Assembly: GCF_008180415.1 (NCBI RefSeq) | Contig: NZ_VTEI01000013.1 | Location: 91,123-155,122 of the forward strand | Origin: Rossellomorea vietnamensis | GTDB lineage: Bacteria > Bacillota > Bacilli > Bacillales > Bacillaceae_B | Direction of reading: 5' to 3' | DNA: 64,000 bases | In this document: positions 9,168 to 17,729 of the stretch, in pieces | Numbering within the stretch: the stretch's first letter is position 1 | Layout: each line of letters opens with the position of its first letter | Notes under the pieces: model-generated | The model's input: only the letters and a program-made list of their open reading frames with translations | Told to the model about the DNA's origin: nothing | Databases searched by the model: none | Program-made: the position numbers and the translations under genes

Positions 9168-9740
9168 ATGTCACCAAGAATGGGACTGACTAAAGATAAA
9201 ATAATGGAGACAGCAGCAAATATGGCAGATAGTGATGGAATAGGATCTGTGACAATTGCCAATCTGGCGAAAAAGCTGAAGATCCAACCCCCTTCTTTAT
9301 ACAATCATATACAAGGCTTGAATGAACTTAAAACGGTTATGGCGATCTATGGATTAAATCAGCTTCATGACGAAATGAAGGAGGCCTTAGGAGGTAAGGA
9401 AGGAGATAAGGCTGTCCATGCATTAGGGGATTCCTATCTGGCTTTCTCAAGGAGCCATCCTGGGTTATATGAAGCGGCCCTGCTTGCTCCAGAACCAGGA
9501 AATACGGATGTACAAGCAGCAGGGAACCGCATAGTAGAATTGGCACTAGGAACACTCCATTACCTGGAGATTTCGGAGCAGGATGCCCTGCATGCTGTCC
9601 GGGGATTAAGAAGCGTTTTTCATGGCTTTGCATCTTTAGAGAACAAAGGCGGATTTGAAATGGATTTGAGCATAAATGAGAGTTTTCAGAGGATGATCGA
9701 TGTATTCCTGAAAGGGATAAAAACCGGAGGAAAGCAGTGA
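9168..9740 (+). CDS. TetR/AcrR-type transcriptional regulator
   Basis: The ATG at 9168 is used, with AAGGAAGG about 10 bases upstream; a TTG directly before it is the alternative. The 190-aa protein begins with a helix-turn-helix (ITIMETA-like helix, then VTIANLAKKLKIQPPSLYNH, residues about 28-48). The C-terminal half (YLAFSRSHPGLYEAALLAP, later LRSVFHGFASLE) matches the WHG-type ligand domain. It likely repressed the MBL-fold gene just upstream (16-base gap) and possibly itself. Since that gene is broken, its remaining targets are unclear. It is followed by a strong terminator. Confidence 0.85.
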   Translation: MSPRMGLTKDKIMETAANMADSDGIGSVTIANLAKKLKIQPPSLYNHIQGLNELKTVMAIYGLNQLHDEMKEALGGKEGDKAVHALGDSYLAFSRSHPGLYEAALLAPEPGNTDVQAAGNRIVELALGTLHYLEISEQDALHAVRGLRSVFHGFASLENKGGFEMDLSINESFQRMIDVFLKGIKTGGKQ

Positions 9741-9784
9741 GAGTCTTTTATTCATCAGCGGAACTGAGCGAAGAAGATTGACAA

Positions 9785-9834
9785 AAAGAACGTCAAGGAA
9801 GATTCCGCGGGAACTTTCTTGACGTTCTTTTTAT
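9785..9834. terminator. Bidirectional terminator
   Basis: The 13-bp perfect stem AAAGAACGTCAAG/CTTGACGTTCTTT has T-runs on both sides. It ends the TetR gene on the plus strand and the convergent membrane-protein gene on the minus strand. Confidence 0.88.
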
Positions 9835-10295
9835 CTTATTGATTTTTTTTTGCTAATAAAGATATGGTGAAATCCGTACATCAAAACTGATTTTGTCAGA
9901 AAAAGCGTTAACAGCTGCCACTGTTTCATTCGCACAAGTCTCCAAACGCCAAGCTTCTTGAACCAGCTGTAAAAAGGATAAACAAAAAAGGTATCTACAG
10001 CCAGGTTAAGAAGAAAAAACCTGGAAAATCTTCCGTATGTAAGTTTAAGAATAAAGATACTTCCGGTGAAAAAAGGGCCTATTGCAAAGGGAACCATTCC
10101 CCTAAGGTTTCTTGAAAGGTTGGGGTATATTACCCACCATTTCAGCTTTTCTGCAATGAAATCTTCGATTACAAGCAATAAACTCATAAACATGGCTGCT
10201 GGAAAAAATCTTTTAATGGAGCGCCATCCTGCAAACGGAAGCATTGTCCAGGAAAATGCCATTAAGAGTAATATCAAAATTCGCGACAGCTTCAT
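9831..10295 (-). CDS. Hypothetical membrane protein, 154 aa
   Basis: Two ATG codons follow each other at 10298 and 10295; AAAGGAGG is 4 and 7 bases away, so the second is preferred. Four to five hydrophobic helices are visible, separated by aromatic and basic loops (WWVIYPNLSRNLRG, YPFYSWFKKLGVWRL). The C-terminus is very basic (ISKKKSIR), as expected on the cytoplasmic face. The layout resembles small spore-former membrane proteins of the CBO0543 type, but I cannot confirm membership. No function is proposed. Confidence 0.6.
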   Translation of the reverse strand: MKLSRILILLLMAFSWTMLPFAGWRSIKRFFPAAMFMSLLLVIEDFIAEKLKWWVIYPNLSRNLRGMVPFAIGPFFTGSIFILKLTYGRFSRFFLLNLAVDTFFVYPFYSWFKKLGVWRLVRMKQWQLLTLFLTKSVLMYGFHHIFISKKKSIR

Positions 10296-10373
10296 CATTC
10301 AGCCTCCTTTCACTTAATTTGGCTTTTAAGTGAGAGAATATACATGGAGTGGCTGTTTCGAATGGCTATCTAA

Positions 10374-10548
10374 AAGGCTCTTTTCGTAAATTTTGCTGCT
10401 GTTTGATACTAATTCCGAAAAAATAACTCTATTAAGAGGGGGGGAACTGGTAACACCGAAAAGAAAAGAGCTGCTCTCCCACAATAAGAGATAAAACTCT
10501 TAGTATCCGGGGATATCCGAAAGCAACAATATATGCGAAAACAGCCAT
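10374..10548. repeat. MITE-like interspersed element, copy A
   Basis: The ends are imperfect inverted repeats (GGCTCTTTTCGTAAATTTTG on the left; GCAACAATATATGCGAAAAC then AGCC on the right). The interior shares GAAAAGAGCTGCTCT and CCGAAAGCAACAAT with a second copy at 35518-35708. It has no coding capacity. It lies in the 450-base gap before the YqcI-type gene. Confidence 0.8.
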
Positions 10549-10584
10549 CTAAAAAGATAGTATGGATAGTACTGTCGGGGATCC

Positions 10585-10618
10585 CCAAAAAAAGCAGTAA
10601 TCAGGCTGCTTTTTTTGG
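10585..10618. terminator. Symmetric hairpin with T-runs on both strands
   Basis: The perfect arms CCAAAAAAAGCAG and CTGCTTTTTTTGG are separated by eight bases. It works as a terminator in either direction, though no gene ends directly against it; it follows the MITE-like copy A. Confidence 0.6.
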
Positions 10619-10688
10619 AAGAAATAGTTTTCAAATATGCTCTTTTCTGCTTCAGTCTTTTGTAATCAGCAGGAACCGGGAATAGAAA

Positions 10689-10736
10689 AGCCTGGAGAGA
10701 ATAAAAGGATAAACAAACTTTTATTTCCCCCAGGCT
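10689..10736 (-). terminator. Terminator of the YqcI/YcgG gene
   Basis: AGCCTGG and CCAGGCT form the base of a longer stem that includes AATAAAAG/CTTTTATT. It lies 17 bases beyond the gene on the reverse strand. Confidence 0.7.
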
Positions 10737-10752
10737 GTATATAGTTATTTAA

Positions 10753-11481
10753 TCATTTATGATGAAACGGGCATTTTCCTTTAATGGGTTCTACGTCATC
10801 TCCGATAAAATACTGCTTCCATTCACGATGTTCAGGATCTCCGTAGTGGCTGATGTTGGGATGCTTCGGAAGGTTATCCCATTTTTCGACCCTCTCCCTG
10901 ACTTTCTCGCGTGACATGACTCCCCCTTTAGATGTTCCTTCAAGCCCTTCGAATATCCTTCTTGGCTGAAAGCCCAGAACGAGGGAATTACCGAGGTCAC
11001 GTGTTTTTCTCTGTTTATAGGCAGGTGTATTACCAAAAACAAAGTAAGGTTCCTCCGCAAAAGAGAAAGCCCAAAGGTGGTGGTCAGGGTCTTGCGGATA
11101 ATCTTCAGGCCATGGCTTTTCGTCATTGTGGTGCAGGAATTGAAGAATATTCCAGAAATATTCGCGGTAATAAGGAATATCCTTTTCCTCTTTTTCAGGT
11201 TCCACGAATAAAAACAGGCCGTGTCGTATAAGCTTCGGACTATTGAATAAAGAATTGAACTGCTCCAGTGTTTGAGGCAGTGTGGACCAGTCCTCATGAG
11301 TTATGTAAGAATACCTCAATTCCCCTTTTTTTTCGCCTGCCATTCCGAAATAGCATGGAAATGTTTTGTCTGTGACAGTATCCCTGAAGGTTTTATACTC
11401 TTCAATCAGCCATTGAGGCACTTTTTCAGGATTTAGCATATCTTCCTTTGTCAGCAAGCGGTGTTGAATTGCAGTCGTCAT
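10753..11481 (-). CDS. YqcI/YcgG family protein
   Basis: ATG at 11481 with GAGGAGA upstream. The 242-aa soluble protein has the signature of the YqcI/YcgG family: FPCYFG near residue 41, HGLFLFVEP in the middle, the long aromatic stretch DPDHHLWAFSFAEEPYFVFG, and the C-terminal CPFHHK. Length agrees with B. subtilis YqcI and YcgG (about 250 aa). The biochemical role of the family is not established; the conserved Cys and His residues at the end suggest metal or heme contact, which is inference. It is a single gene with its own terminator. Confidence 0.88.
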   Translation of the reverse strand: MTTAIQHRLLTKEDMLNPEKVPQWLIEEYKTFRDTVTDKTFPCYFGMAGEKKGELRYSYITHEDWSTLPQTLEQFNSLFNSPKLIRHGLFLFVEPEKEEKDIPYYREYFWNILQFLHHNDEKPWPEDYPQDPDHHLWAFSFAEEPYFVFGNTPAYKQRKTRDLGNSLVLGFQPRRIFEGLEGTSKGGVMSREKVRERVEKWDNLPKHPNISHYGDPEHREWKQYFIGDDVEPIKGKCPFHHK

Positions 11482-11589
11482 AGTATCTCCTCTTTTTCAT
11501 AAAATGTTTTTCCGTTCCTTTACCCTTACTCTGAACAATCAAAACTTTAAACTGTTCAGAATGTGGAGGAATCTGGGAAATGTAGATTG

Positions 11590-11615
11590 GTTTAGCCTTT
11601 TTTTTATGAGGGTAA
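11590..11615 (+). promoter_or_regulatory. Sigma-B-like promoter of the first YflT-type gene
   Basis: GTTTAG (11590-11595) and GGGTAA (11610-11615) are separated by 14 bases, close to the sigma-B consensus GTTTAA-N12-15-GGGTAT. It lies about 60 bases before the stress-protein start. Confidence 0.65.
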
Positions 11616-11676
11616 ATCTCTTGTGTAGACAAAATTAAAGCTGAGGCAGCATCCAGCTTTCAAGGAGGAAGAAATG

Positions 11677-12447
11677 ATGGAAAAAAGTATAGTTGGTGCA
11701 TATGATTCCACTGAAGAAGTAATGGATGTAATTAATAGTCTGACAAAAGACGGATACACTGAGGATGACATCCTCGTCATTTCAAATAGAAGAGACATTC
11801 AATCACTGGATCATACAGCCGGACTTCATGTAGAACACCCGTCTGGAAATCATGAAGAGTCCCGCAGTATGTGGGAAAAAATAAAAGATTCCTTCAGAGT
11901 AAGTGAACAAGATGATAATGAAAATCGCGATCTTTCTCAATATAATATTCCACTTAATCAAGTGGGAACCTACCGGAGTAAACTCCACGATGGAAAAATC
12001 CTTGTGGCCGTTTCCGCCAAAGATAAATATGCTTTGAGCAATGGCGGTGAAGTGGTTGATTCCGGATCAACTATCGAACCTGTTTCCAGAGAAGAGAAAG
12101 ACTTGAAAGACGATGATGTAAGGAACGTAAATCATACTAGGAACCATACTTCGGCAGAGAACTTCCGCAGTTCGCCTACAGCAGGCAAAAGTATTGGCAA
12201 CCATGGTGCAGAACCTGAAGACCTCCGTTCAGGAAATGTGGATACAACAGAAGATACCATTGGCGGAAATGTCGGCAACACACTTGGAGGAAAACTAGAA
12301 TCCTCCCAGAGGAATTCTACTGGACAAGAGGGTCTGGATGACAGCCCTGCAGACCAGACTGAAAAAGAACACCGTGATGAAAAAAATACAGAAAATCTAG
12401 ATCAGAAAGAACGATACAAAGCAAATGATTATCGAGGAGATTTTTAA
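11677..12447 (+). CDS. General stress protein, YflT (GSP17M) domain
   Basis: AGGAGG at 11663-11668 stands 8 bases before the ATG at 11677; the ATG at 11674 is the alternative. The 256-aa protein begins with a YflT domain (EKSIVGAYDSTEEVMDVINS, through KILVAVSAKDK at about residue 112). The second half is low-complexity, rich in Asn, Gly, Glu and Asp, and ends in NDYRGDF. The next gene is a paralogue with the same head and tail. YflT proteins are sigma-B-induced in Bacillus, in line with the promoter at 11590. The molecular role is not known. Confidence 0.85.
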   Translation: MEKSIVGAYDSTEEVMDVINSLTKDGYTEDDILVISNRRDIQSLDHTAGLHVEHPSGNHEESRSMWEKIKDSFRVSEQDDNENRDLSQYNIPLNQVGTYRSKLHDGKILVAVSAKDKYALSNGGEVVDSGSTIEPVSREEKDLKDDDVRNVNHTRNHTSAENFRSSPTAGKSIGNHGAEPEDLRSGNVDTTEDTIGGNVGNTLGGKLESSQRNSTGQEGLDDSPADQTEKEHRDEKNTENLDQKERYKANDYRGDF

Positions 12448-12453
12448 TATAGT

Positions 12454-12482
12454 AAAAACCCGCTGCCCGCAACGGGTTTTTT
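12454..12482 (+). terminator. Terminator after the first YflT-type gene
   Basis: AAAAACCCG and CGGGTTTTTT flank a short loop, 6 bases after the stop codon. Confidence 0.88.
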
Positions 12483-12505
12483 ATTTGTTTCAAACGCTTT
12501 AGTGC

Positions 12506-12546
12506 TTTAAAGCGCGAAGAGAGACTGTCCCGTTTAATGCTTTAAA
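12506..12546. repeat. Diverged copy of the GGGAC palindromic repeat
   Basis: The arms TTTAAAGC/GCTTTAAA surround AGAGACTGTCCCG. The layout is that of the perfect copy at 1476-1532, with changed arms. Confidence 0.65.
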
Positions 12547-12623
12547 GAGTCGAAGAAGTAACACAAAGGAATTTAAACATGTAATTTATAGCACAAATGG
12601 TTAAAGTTACAGCAATACAATGG

Positions 12624-12648
12624 GTTTTTACCAAAACCTAACGGGTAA
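12624..12648 (+). promoter_or_regulatory. Sigma-B-like promoter of the second YflT-type gene
   Basis: GTTTTT (12624-12629) and GGGTAA (12643-12648) are 13 bases apart. It lies about 40 bases before the paralogous stress gene, with the same -10 as the promoter at 11590. Confidence 0.6.
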
Positions 12649-12690
12649 TTCCTTATATGTAAGATCAAAAAATTGAAGGAGGTTATTATG

Positions 12691-13692
12691 ATGGAAAAAC
12701 ATATTATTGGAGCATATGATTCGACTAATGAAGCAGCAGCAGTAGTGGACCAGCTGTCAAGAAAAGGCTATTCTCCGGAAGAAATCCTGGTTGTTTCTAA
12801 TAGAGATCGTCTCGGTTCTTTAGAAAATAAGACAGGACTTCAGGTAGAACAGAGTGAATCGGCACAGCACGACCAGTCTATGTGGGATAAAGTCAAAGAA
12901 GCTTTTACAATGGATGAAGAGACTTCTTCCAATAACCGCCTTTCCCAATATGATCTCTCGGAAACAGATACAAGACGATACGAATCGGACTTAAATGACG
13001 GAAAAATACTTATTGCAGTTGAAGCAAATTCTGCGACTGGTTTGGATGAATTCAGGACAGTCCCAGGAAACCCTGGAACTGAAAGTAATCAGTTTACCTC
13101 TTCAACGACTAATACCGCCGATCAAGAAGAATCCATGGAACTTCGTGAAGAGCGCCTAAGTGTAGATAAAGAGGAAGTCAAAACTGGTGAAATTACCATC
13201 GGAAAAGATGTAGTCGAAGAAGAAAGAAGTGTGGATGTACCAGTAAGGCATGAGGAAGTATATGTGGAGAAAAGACATTTAGCGGATGGTGAAACAAGGA
13301 CAGCTGCGGACCTTGGAGATGAAGAGGAAATAAGGATACCGGTTGTGGAAGAAAAAGTAGAGGTCAAGAAAAAGCCTGTTGTAACGGATGAGGTTGTCAT
13401 CGGTAAACGTACTACAGAAGAAACCGAGCATATCCATGATACTGTGAAAAAAGAAGAAGTACACTTAGATAAAGAGGGTTCTTCCCGCATTCAGGGAGAA
13501 GAGAGACTGAACCAAAAAAGTAATAATGAACCACTTAACAGAACTTCTAACGATGATCCCTTCGTGACTGGTCAGGAAGGAATAACAGACACGGATGGAA
13601 TCGGTTCCGAAAAAGAAAGAAGAGATCGCAAGAACATCGAAAATTTAAATGATAATAGGTTTAGAGGGAATGACTATCGAGGCGATATGTAA
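12691..13692 (+). CDS. General stress protein, YflT plus DUF2382 domains
   Basis: AAGGAGG (12676-12682) is 8 bases before the ATG at 12691 (12688 is also possible). The 333-aa protein has an N-terminal YflT domain (EKHIIGAYDSTNEAAAVVDQ to about residue 118). A charged repeat domain of the DUF2382 (YsnF/AvaK) type spans about 145-275: LREERLSVDKEEVKTGEITI, then VRHEEVYVEKR, VVEEKVEVKKKPV and VVIGKRTTEETE. The tail ends NDYRGDM, as in the upstream paralogue. It may act as a stress-induced protective or cell-surface-associated protein; that is inference. A separate sigma-B-like promoter and a strong terminator make it its own unit. Confidence 0.87.
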   Translation: MEKHIIGAYDSTNEAAAVVDQLSRKGYSPEEILVVSNRDRLGSLENKTGLQVEQSESAQHDQSMWDKVKEAFTMDEETSSNNRLSQYDLSETDTRRYESDLNDGKILIAVEANSATGLDEFRTVPGNPGTESNQFTSSTTNTADQEESMELREERLSVDKEEVKTGEITIGKDVVEEERSVDVPVRHEEVYVEKRHLADGETRTAADLGDEEEIRIPVVEEKVEVKKKPVVTDEVVIGKRTTEETEHIHDTVKKEEVHLDKEGSSRIQGEERLNQKSNNEPLNRTSNDDPFVTGQEGITDTDGIGSEKERRDRKNIENLNDNRFRGNDYRGDM

Positions 13693-13740
13693 CTTAACTA
13701 AAACAGTGCTGCCTAAGTAATCCCGGCAGCAAGACCATCC

Positions 13741-13785
13741 AAGCATGTGCACGCTTATTAATGATAAGTGTGCACATGCTTTTTA
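13741..13785 (+). terminator. Terminator of the YflT-DUF2382 gene
   Basis: A long stem (AGCATGTGCAC with GTGCACATGCT, extended by CTTAT/ATAAG) is followed by TTTTT. The rest of the 323-base gap to 14016 is AT-rich; TATAAT at 13965-13970 is a likely -10 for the next gene. Confidence 0.88.
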
Positions 13786-14015
13786 AGTTGGACAAAAAAG
13801 GAAATCGAGTAAGAGGGGAGCATCAGTAACAGATCCGCTAAGATGTATATCAATAACGTTTAAGGTTCAATCTTTACAAAAAAAGCCTATCTCAAAAGTA
13901 AAATACTTTTTATACTACTCTAGTAATCTATTGCAATTCAATCTGTTGTTGTACATAATAGGTATATAATAGTAGTACAAAAGTTATACAAATAAAACAC
14001 AGAGGTGAAACAACA

Positions 14016-15320
14016 ATGTTGTTTGTTAAGCGCAAAGCAAAGGTTGTTCAATTTCAGCCAGAAATGAAGTTTCCGGATTCATCAGATAAAATTTCCACTC
14101 CTTATGACCACTTGTCAGAACGCCTCGCATACATGGGATTTTCCAAAAACCATTTAACCATTTTACAAGAGTTGAGTCCTGCCATTACTCCGCTGCTGGA
14201 TGACCTTCTTAATAAAGTGCTGGATCAATTGTTCGAAGTGCCGGCGCTTGCAGGAATTGTGAAAGCATCATCCAATAGAGACAGGCTGCGCGCAGTATTC
14301 ATCCGCTACTTTGAAAGTTTGCTAAGCGGAAGGCTTGATGAAGAATTTTTTGAAATGAGGAAAAGAATCGGAAGAACGCATAATGGCGCAGGACTTCCGG
14401 TTGAGTGGTTCATCAGCACTTATTCCGCAATAAATACCTTGTTGATTCCTCAGCTGGTATCGCATCTTCAAACAATGCCGGATAGGCTTTCGGAAGCATT
14501 GCTGGCTGTAACCCACGTGACCAACCTTGATTCCCAGCTTGTGGTGGAGAATTACATAAACTCCAGAATAACAGAGTTGAATGAGCTGAATGAATATAAC
14601 CGCATGCTCCAAACTGAGCTTACCGGCATCAGTCAGGAAGTGGCAGCCTCCGTTCAGCAGACAGAAGCTTCCATGGCTGTAACCACCGGAAAAGCTGAGC
14701 AGATTTTAAAAGAGACAGAGCAAACCGAAAAAAGCAGCAAGAACTTATTAAACTTAACCGATTTAAATGAAACTCAGATGACGGAACTAATTGCAGCCTT
14801 CGAAAAAGTTGCAAATGATGTAAAGCATTCTCTTGAAGGAATCTCCCTGTTAAAAGATATATCAGGATCCATTACTGAAATGACAAAGGGAATTGAAGCC
14901 ATCGCGGATCAAACCAACCTCCTTGCACTGAATGCTTCAATTGAAGCGGCACGGGCTGGTGAAGGCGGGAAAGGATTTGCCGTTGTAGCAACAGAGGTAC
15001 GAAAACTTGCGGAAAGCTCCAAGGAGTTGAGCAGCCGCATCAATGCGCTTATTGGCCAAAGCAACAAACAGGTAAGTAATCTGGACAGCCGGATGAGTTC
15101 CATGAGTCAATCTGCTCAAGATTCACAATCGAAAGTCCAGCATGTAAAAGGCGGTCTTATCACTGTCAAAATGGAGATGGAGCAATACATACATATGTTT
15201 CAGCGAAACAAGGCAGATTTGGACAGCATTGTTCAGTCTATCAAAGAAATAAACCTTACAACTGAAGCACTTGCACATCTATCCAATACGCTGCTGGAAA
15301 AAGCAGAGGCTGGGCGGTAA
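14016..15320 (+). CDS. hemAT: Globin-coupled chemotaxis transducer, HemAT family
   Basis: This is a 434-aa soluble receptor. Residues about 20-185 form a protoglobin sensor; EMRKRIGRTHNGAGLPVEWF aligns with the HemAT proximal-histidine segment, placing the heme ligand at His122 (His123 in B. subtilis). No Tyr occurs between residues 40 and 97, so the O2-bonding Tyr70 of B. subtilis HemAT has no counterpart. The C-terminal half is a methyl-accepting signalling domain with the conserved tip IADQTNLLALNASIEAARAG, then GKGFAVVATEVRKLAE. There are no membrane helices. It would signal a heme-bound gas to CheA. It is monocistronic, ending at the terminator at 15334. Confidence 0.88.
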   Translation: MLFVKRKAKVVQFQPEMKFPDSSDKISTPYDHLSERLAYMGFSKNHLTILQELSPAITPLLDDLLNKVLDQLFEVPALAGIVKASSNRDRLRAVFIRYFESLLSGRLDEEFFEMRKRIGRTHNGAGLPVEWFISTYSAINTLLIPQLVSHLQTMPDRLSEALLAVTHVTNLDSQLVVENYINSRITELNELNEYNRMLQTELTGISQEVAASVQQTEASMAVTTGKAEQILKETEQTEKSSKNLLNLTDLNETQMTELIAAFEKVANDVKHSLEGISLLKDISGSITEMTKGIEAIADQTNLLALNASIEAARAGEGGKGFAVVATEVRKLAESSKELSSRINALIGQSNKQVSNLDSRMSSMSQSAQDSQSKVQHVKGGLITVKMEMEQYIHMFQRNKADLDSIVQSIKEINLTTEALAHLSNTLLEKAEAGR

Positions 15321-15333
15321 TTAAGTAAAAGTG

Positions 15334-15363
15334 AAAGCAGGCAGAATGTGTCCTGCTTTTTTT
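15334..15363 (+). terminator. Terminator of the HemAT-type gene
   Basis: AAAGCAGG and CCTGCTTTTTTT flank a 10-base loop, 13 bases after the stop. Confidence 0.9.
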
Positions 15364-15543
15364 GTGCCTTTTACTCATTTATTGGCAGCAACATACAGAC
15401 AGAAAGAAAGTTTCCTTATCCCCATATAAGCCTGCAAGTGGATGCCAAAATCAAAATTATGAAAAAAAAGATTGTCTAAATCTCCAGTTATGAAATATAA
15501 TTCGAATAGAAACAAAATTCTGAAAGTTAAAGGAGGAGTATTC

Positions 15544-16998
15544 TTGGAGGCGTTTGTAGGTTGGCTTAATGGGGTGTTGTGGAGTTCGCCTGTCATTTAT
15601 TTAATTTTGGCAATAGGACTTGTATTTTCAATTATGACTCGTTTTCTTCAGGTTAGGCACATCAAGGATATGTTTAAACTGATGTTCCAAGGCAAGAGTT
15701 CAGATGCAGGGGTTTCATCCTTCCAAGCTTTGGCGCTGTCATTATCAGGGCGTGTAGGGACAGGGAATATCGCCGGTACAGCAACGGCCATCGCGTTTGG
15801 AGGACCGGGAGCGGTTTTCTGGATGTGGACCATCGCTTTTATAGGAGCAAGTTCAGCATTTATTGAATCAACTCTTGCTCAAATTTATAAAGTAAAGCAA
15901 GACGGACAATACCGCGGGGGGCCAGCCTACTATATCGAAAAAGGAATGGGCTGGAGATGGTATGGAGTCATCTTCGCAGCTGCATCGATTTTAGCAATGG
16001 CATTGCTGATGCCTGGGATTCAATCCAATTCAATCGCTTTGGGACTGGAAAACGCATTCGGACTTAATAAATGGATCACTGCCATAGGTCTTGTCATTCT
16101 TCTTGGTGTCATCATTTTTGGCGGCGTAAAACGTATAGCAAAGGTTGCCCAATATGCGGTACCTTTCATGGCAATAGGATATATTTTCTTATCTCTGATC
16201 ATCGTGGTCATGAATATCACGGAACTGCCTGCTGTATTTGCTCTTATTTTCAAAAGTGCTTTTGCTCTGGATTCTGCATTTGGCGGAATCGTCGGTATGG
16301 CAATTGCATGGGGAGTAAAGCGCGGAATCTACTCCAACGAAGCTGGACAGGGAACTGGACCGCATGCTGCTGCGGCAGCTGAAGTATCTCATCCTGCCAA
16401 GCAGGGATTGGTACAGTCCGCTTCGGTTTATATTGATACCCTGCTTGTCTGTTCAGCAACTGCATTCATGATCCTTTTTACAGGAATGTACAATGTTGAA
16501 AAAGAAGATGGAACAATGCTCGTCAACAACCTTAACGGAGTCGAAGCTGGTCCTGGTTATACACAGGCTGCCATTGAAAGTGTACTCCCGGGGTTCGGCG
16601 CAGGATTTGTTGCTGTCGCACTATTCTTCTTCGCTTTCACAACGATCATGGCCTATTATTATATCGCTGAAACAAACGTAGCTTACATTTTAAAAGGAAA
16701 AAATAATAAATGGGCTATCCCTGCGTTGAAAATTGTCCTTCTCGGTGCGACGATGTATGGCGCAGTGAAAACAGCTGCACTTGCATGGGCATTGGGTGAT
16801 GTAGGTCTTGGCATTATGGTATGGCTGAACATGGTTGCGATTGTCCTCCTTTATAAGCCTGCACTGAAAGCATTGAAAGACTATGAAGAGCAGAAAAAGC
16901 AAGGAATTGATCCGGTGTTTGATCCGGTTAAATTGGGTATTAAAAATGCTGACTTCTGGGAAAATGAAGCAAAACCAGATCAAGAAAAAGTTTCTTGA
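15544..16998 (+). CDS. Alanine/glycine:cation symporter (AGCS family)
   Basis: The start is the TTG at 15544 (MEAFVGWLNGVLW) because AGGAGG at 15531-15536 is 7 bases upstream; the earlier ATG lacks a site and adds a hydrophilic leader. The 484-aa protein has about ten or more helices. Family signatures are plain: LALSLSGRVGTGNIAGTATA near residue 80, and SNEAGQGTGPHAAAAAEV near residue 270, which defines the AGCS transporters (B. subtilis AlsT is the closest model, 465 aa). It would import alanine, glycine or glutamine with Na+ or H+. A perfect terminator follows. Confidence 0.92.
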   Translation: MEAFVGWLNGVLWSSPVIYLILAIGLVFSIMTRFLQVRHIKDMFKLMFQGKSSDAGVSSFQALALSLSGRVGTGNIAGTATAIAFGGPGAVFWMWTIAFIGASSAFIESTLAQIYKVKQDGQYRGGPAYYIEKGMGWRWYGVIFAAASILAMALLMPGIQSNSIALGLENAFGLNKWITAIGLVILLGVIIFGGVKRIAKVAQYAVPFMAIGYIFLSLIIVVMNITELPAVFALIFKSAFALDSAFGGIVGMAIAWGVKRGIYSNEAGQGTGPHAAAAAEVSHPAKQGLVQSASVYIDTLLVCSATAFMILFTGMYNVEKEDGTMLVNNLNGVEAGPGYTQAAIESVLPGFGAGFVAVALFFFAFTTIMAYYYIAETNVAYILKGKNNKWAIPALKIVLLGATMYGAVKTAALAWALGDVGLGIMVWLNMVAIVLLYKPALKALKDYEEQKKQGIDPVFDPVKLGIKNADFWENEAKPDQEKVS

Positions 16999-17008
16999 TA
17001 AAGAGGAG

Positions 17009-17034
17009 AACCTCCGAATATTCGGAGGTTTTTT
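17009..17034 (+). terminator. Terminator of the AGCS symporter gene
   Basis: The perfect 10-bp arms AACCTCCGAA/TTCGGAGGTT are followed by TTTT, 10 bases after the stop. Confidence 0.92.
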
Positions 17035-17156
17035 GTTTTTATGGCTGCTGTCAGGGGGCCGCAGGTATATCAATGGATTTTTGTCCGCTGGCCGGTTAAT
17101 TTAATATATGGTTCATTATTTACTAAATTAGGGCAGGTCACTCGCCCATAATTTTT

Positions 17157-17527
17157 GTTTGCGGCCCAATATCCCTTAAGCCAGGCCGTCTCATTGGCCC
17201 GTAAAGAAGGTTTGCGGCCCAATATCCCTTAAGCCAGGCCGTCTCATTGGCCCGTAAAGAAGGTTTGCGGCCCAATATCCCTTAAGCCAGGCCGTCTCAT
17301 TGGCCCGTAAAGAAGGTTTGCGGTCCAATATCTCTCAAGCCAGGCCATCTCACTGGCCCGTAAAGAAGGTTTGCGGCCCAATATCTCTCAAGCCAGGCTG
17401 TCTCACTTGCCCGTAAAGAAGGTTTGCGGCCCAATATCTCTCAAGCCAGGCCATCTCACTGGCCCGTAAAGAAGGTTTGCGGCCCAATATCTCTCAAGCC
17501 AGGCCGTCTCAATGGCCATTAAGGTTT
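17157..17527. repeat. Seven-unit tandem array, period 53 bp
   Basis: Units begin GTTTGCGGCCCAATATC at 17157, 17210, 17263, 17316, 17369, 17422 and 17475, exactly 53 bp apart; a partial unit precedes the first. Units 1-3 are almost identical; units 4-7 carry shared changes (CTCTCAAG for CCCTTAAG), so the array grew by local duplication. The last unit degrades into the region before the kinase gene. The 730-base gap between the symporter and the kinase holds no credible gene. Confidence 0.95.
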
Positions 17528-17729
17528 TGAGAAAGAGCATCTTTATGGATTTATGCATACGATTCCACAGCAGCGGACATTTATTTCGTCAGGCCTACCA
17601 GTATCCTGCGGAGGGCCTGTTAATTAGATATGCTTATACCCTAATCCAACAAAATATTAGTACTTTTGCAGGGGATTTCCAGAACTTGTCGTATTCTTAC
17701 AATATACTACAAGAGATGAGGAAAATCTG

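Noticed and set aside
13122..13490. 122-codon Ser/Thr-rich frame antisense to the DUF2382 domain
   Set aside because: A typical shadow of a Glu/Lys/Val-rich coding strand.
17157..17527. CRISPR array
   Set aside because: The whole 53-bp unit is conserved, with no repeat-spacer division, and no cas genes are present; the same holds for the other arrays.
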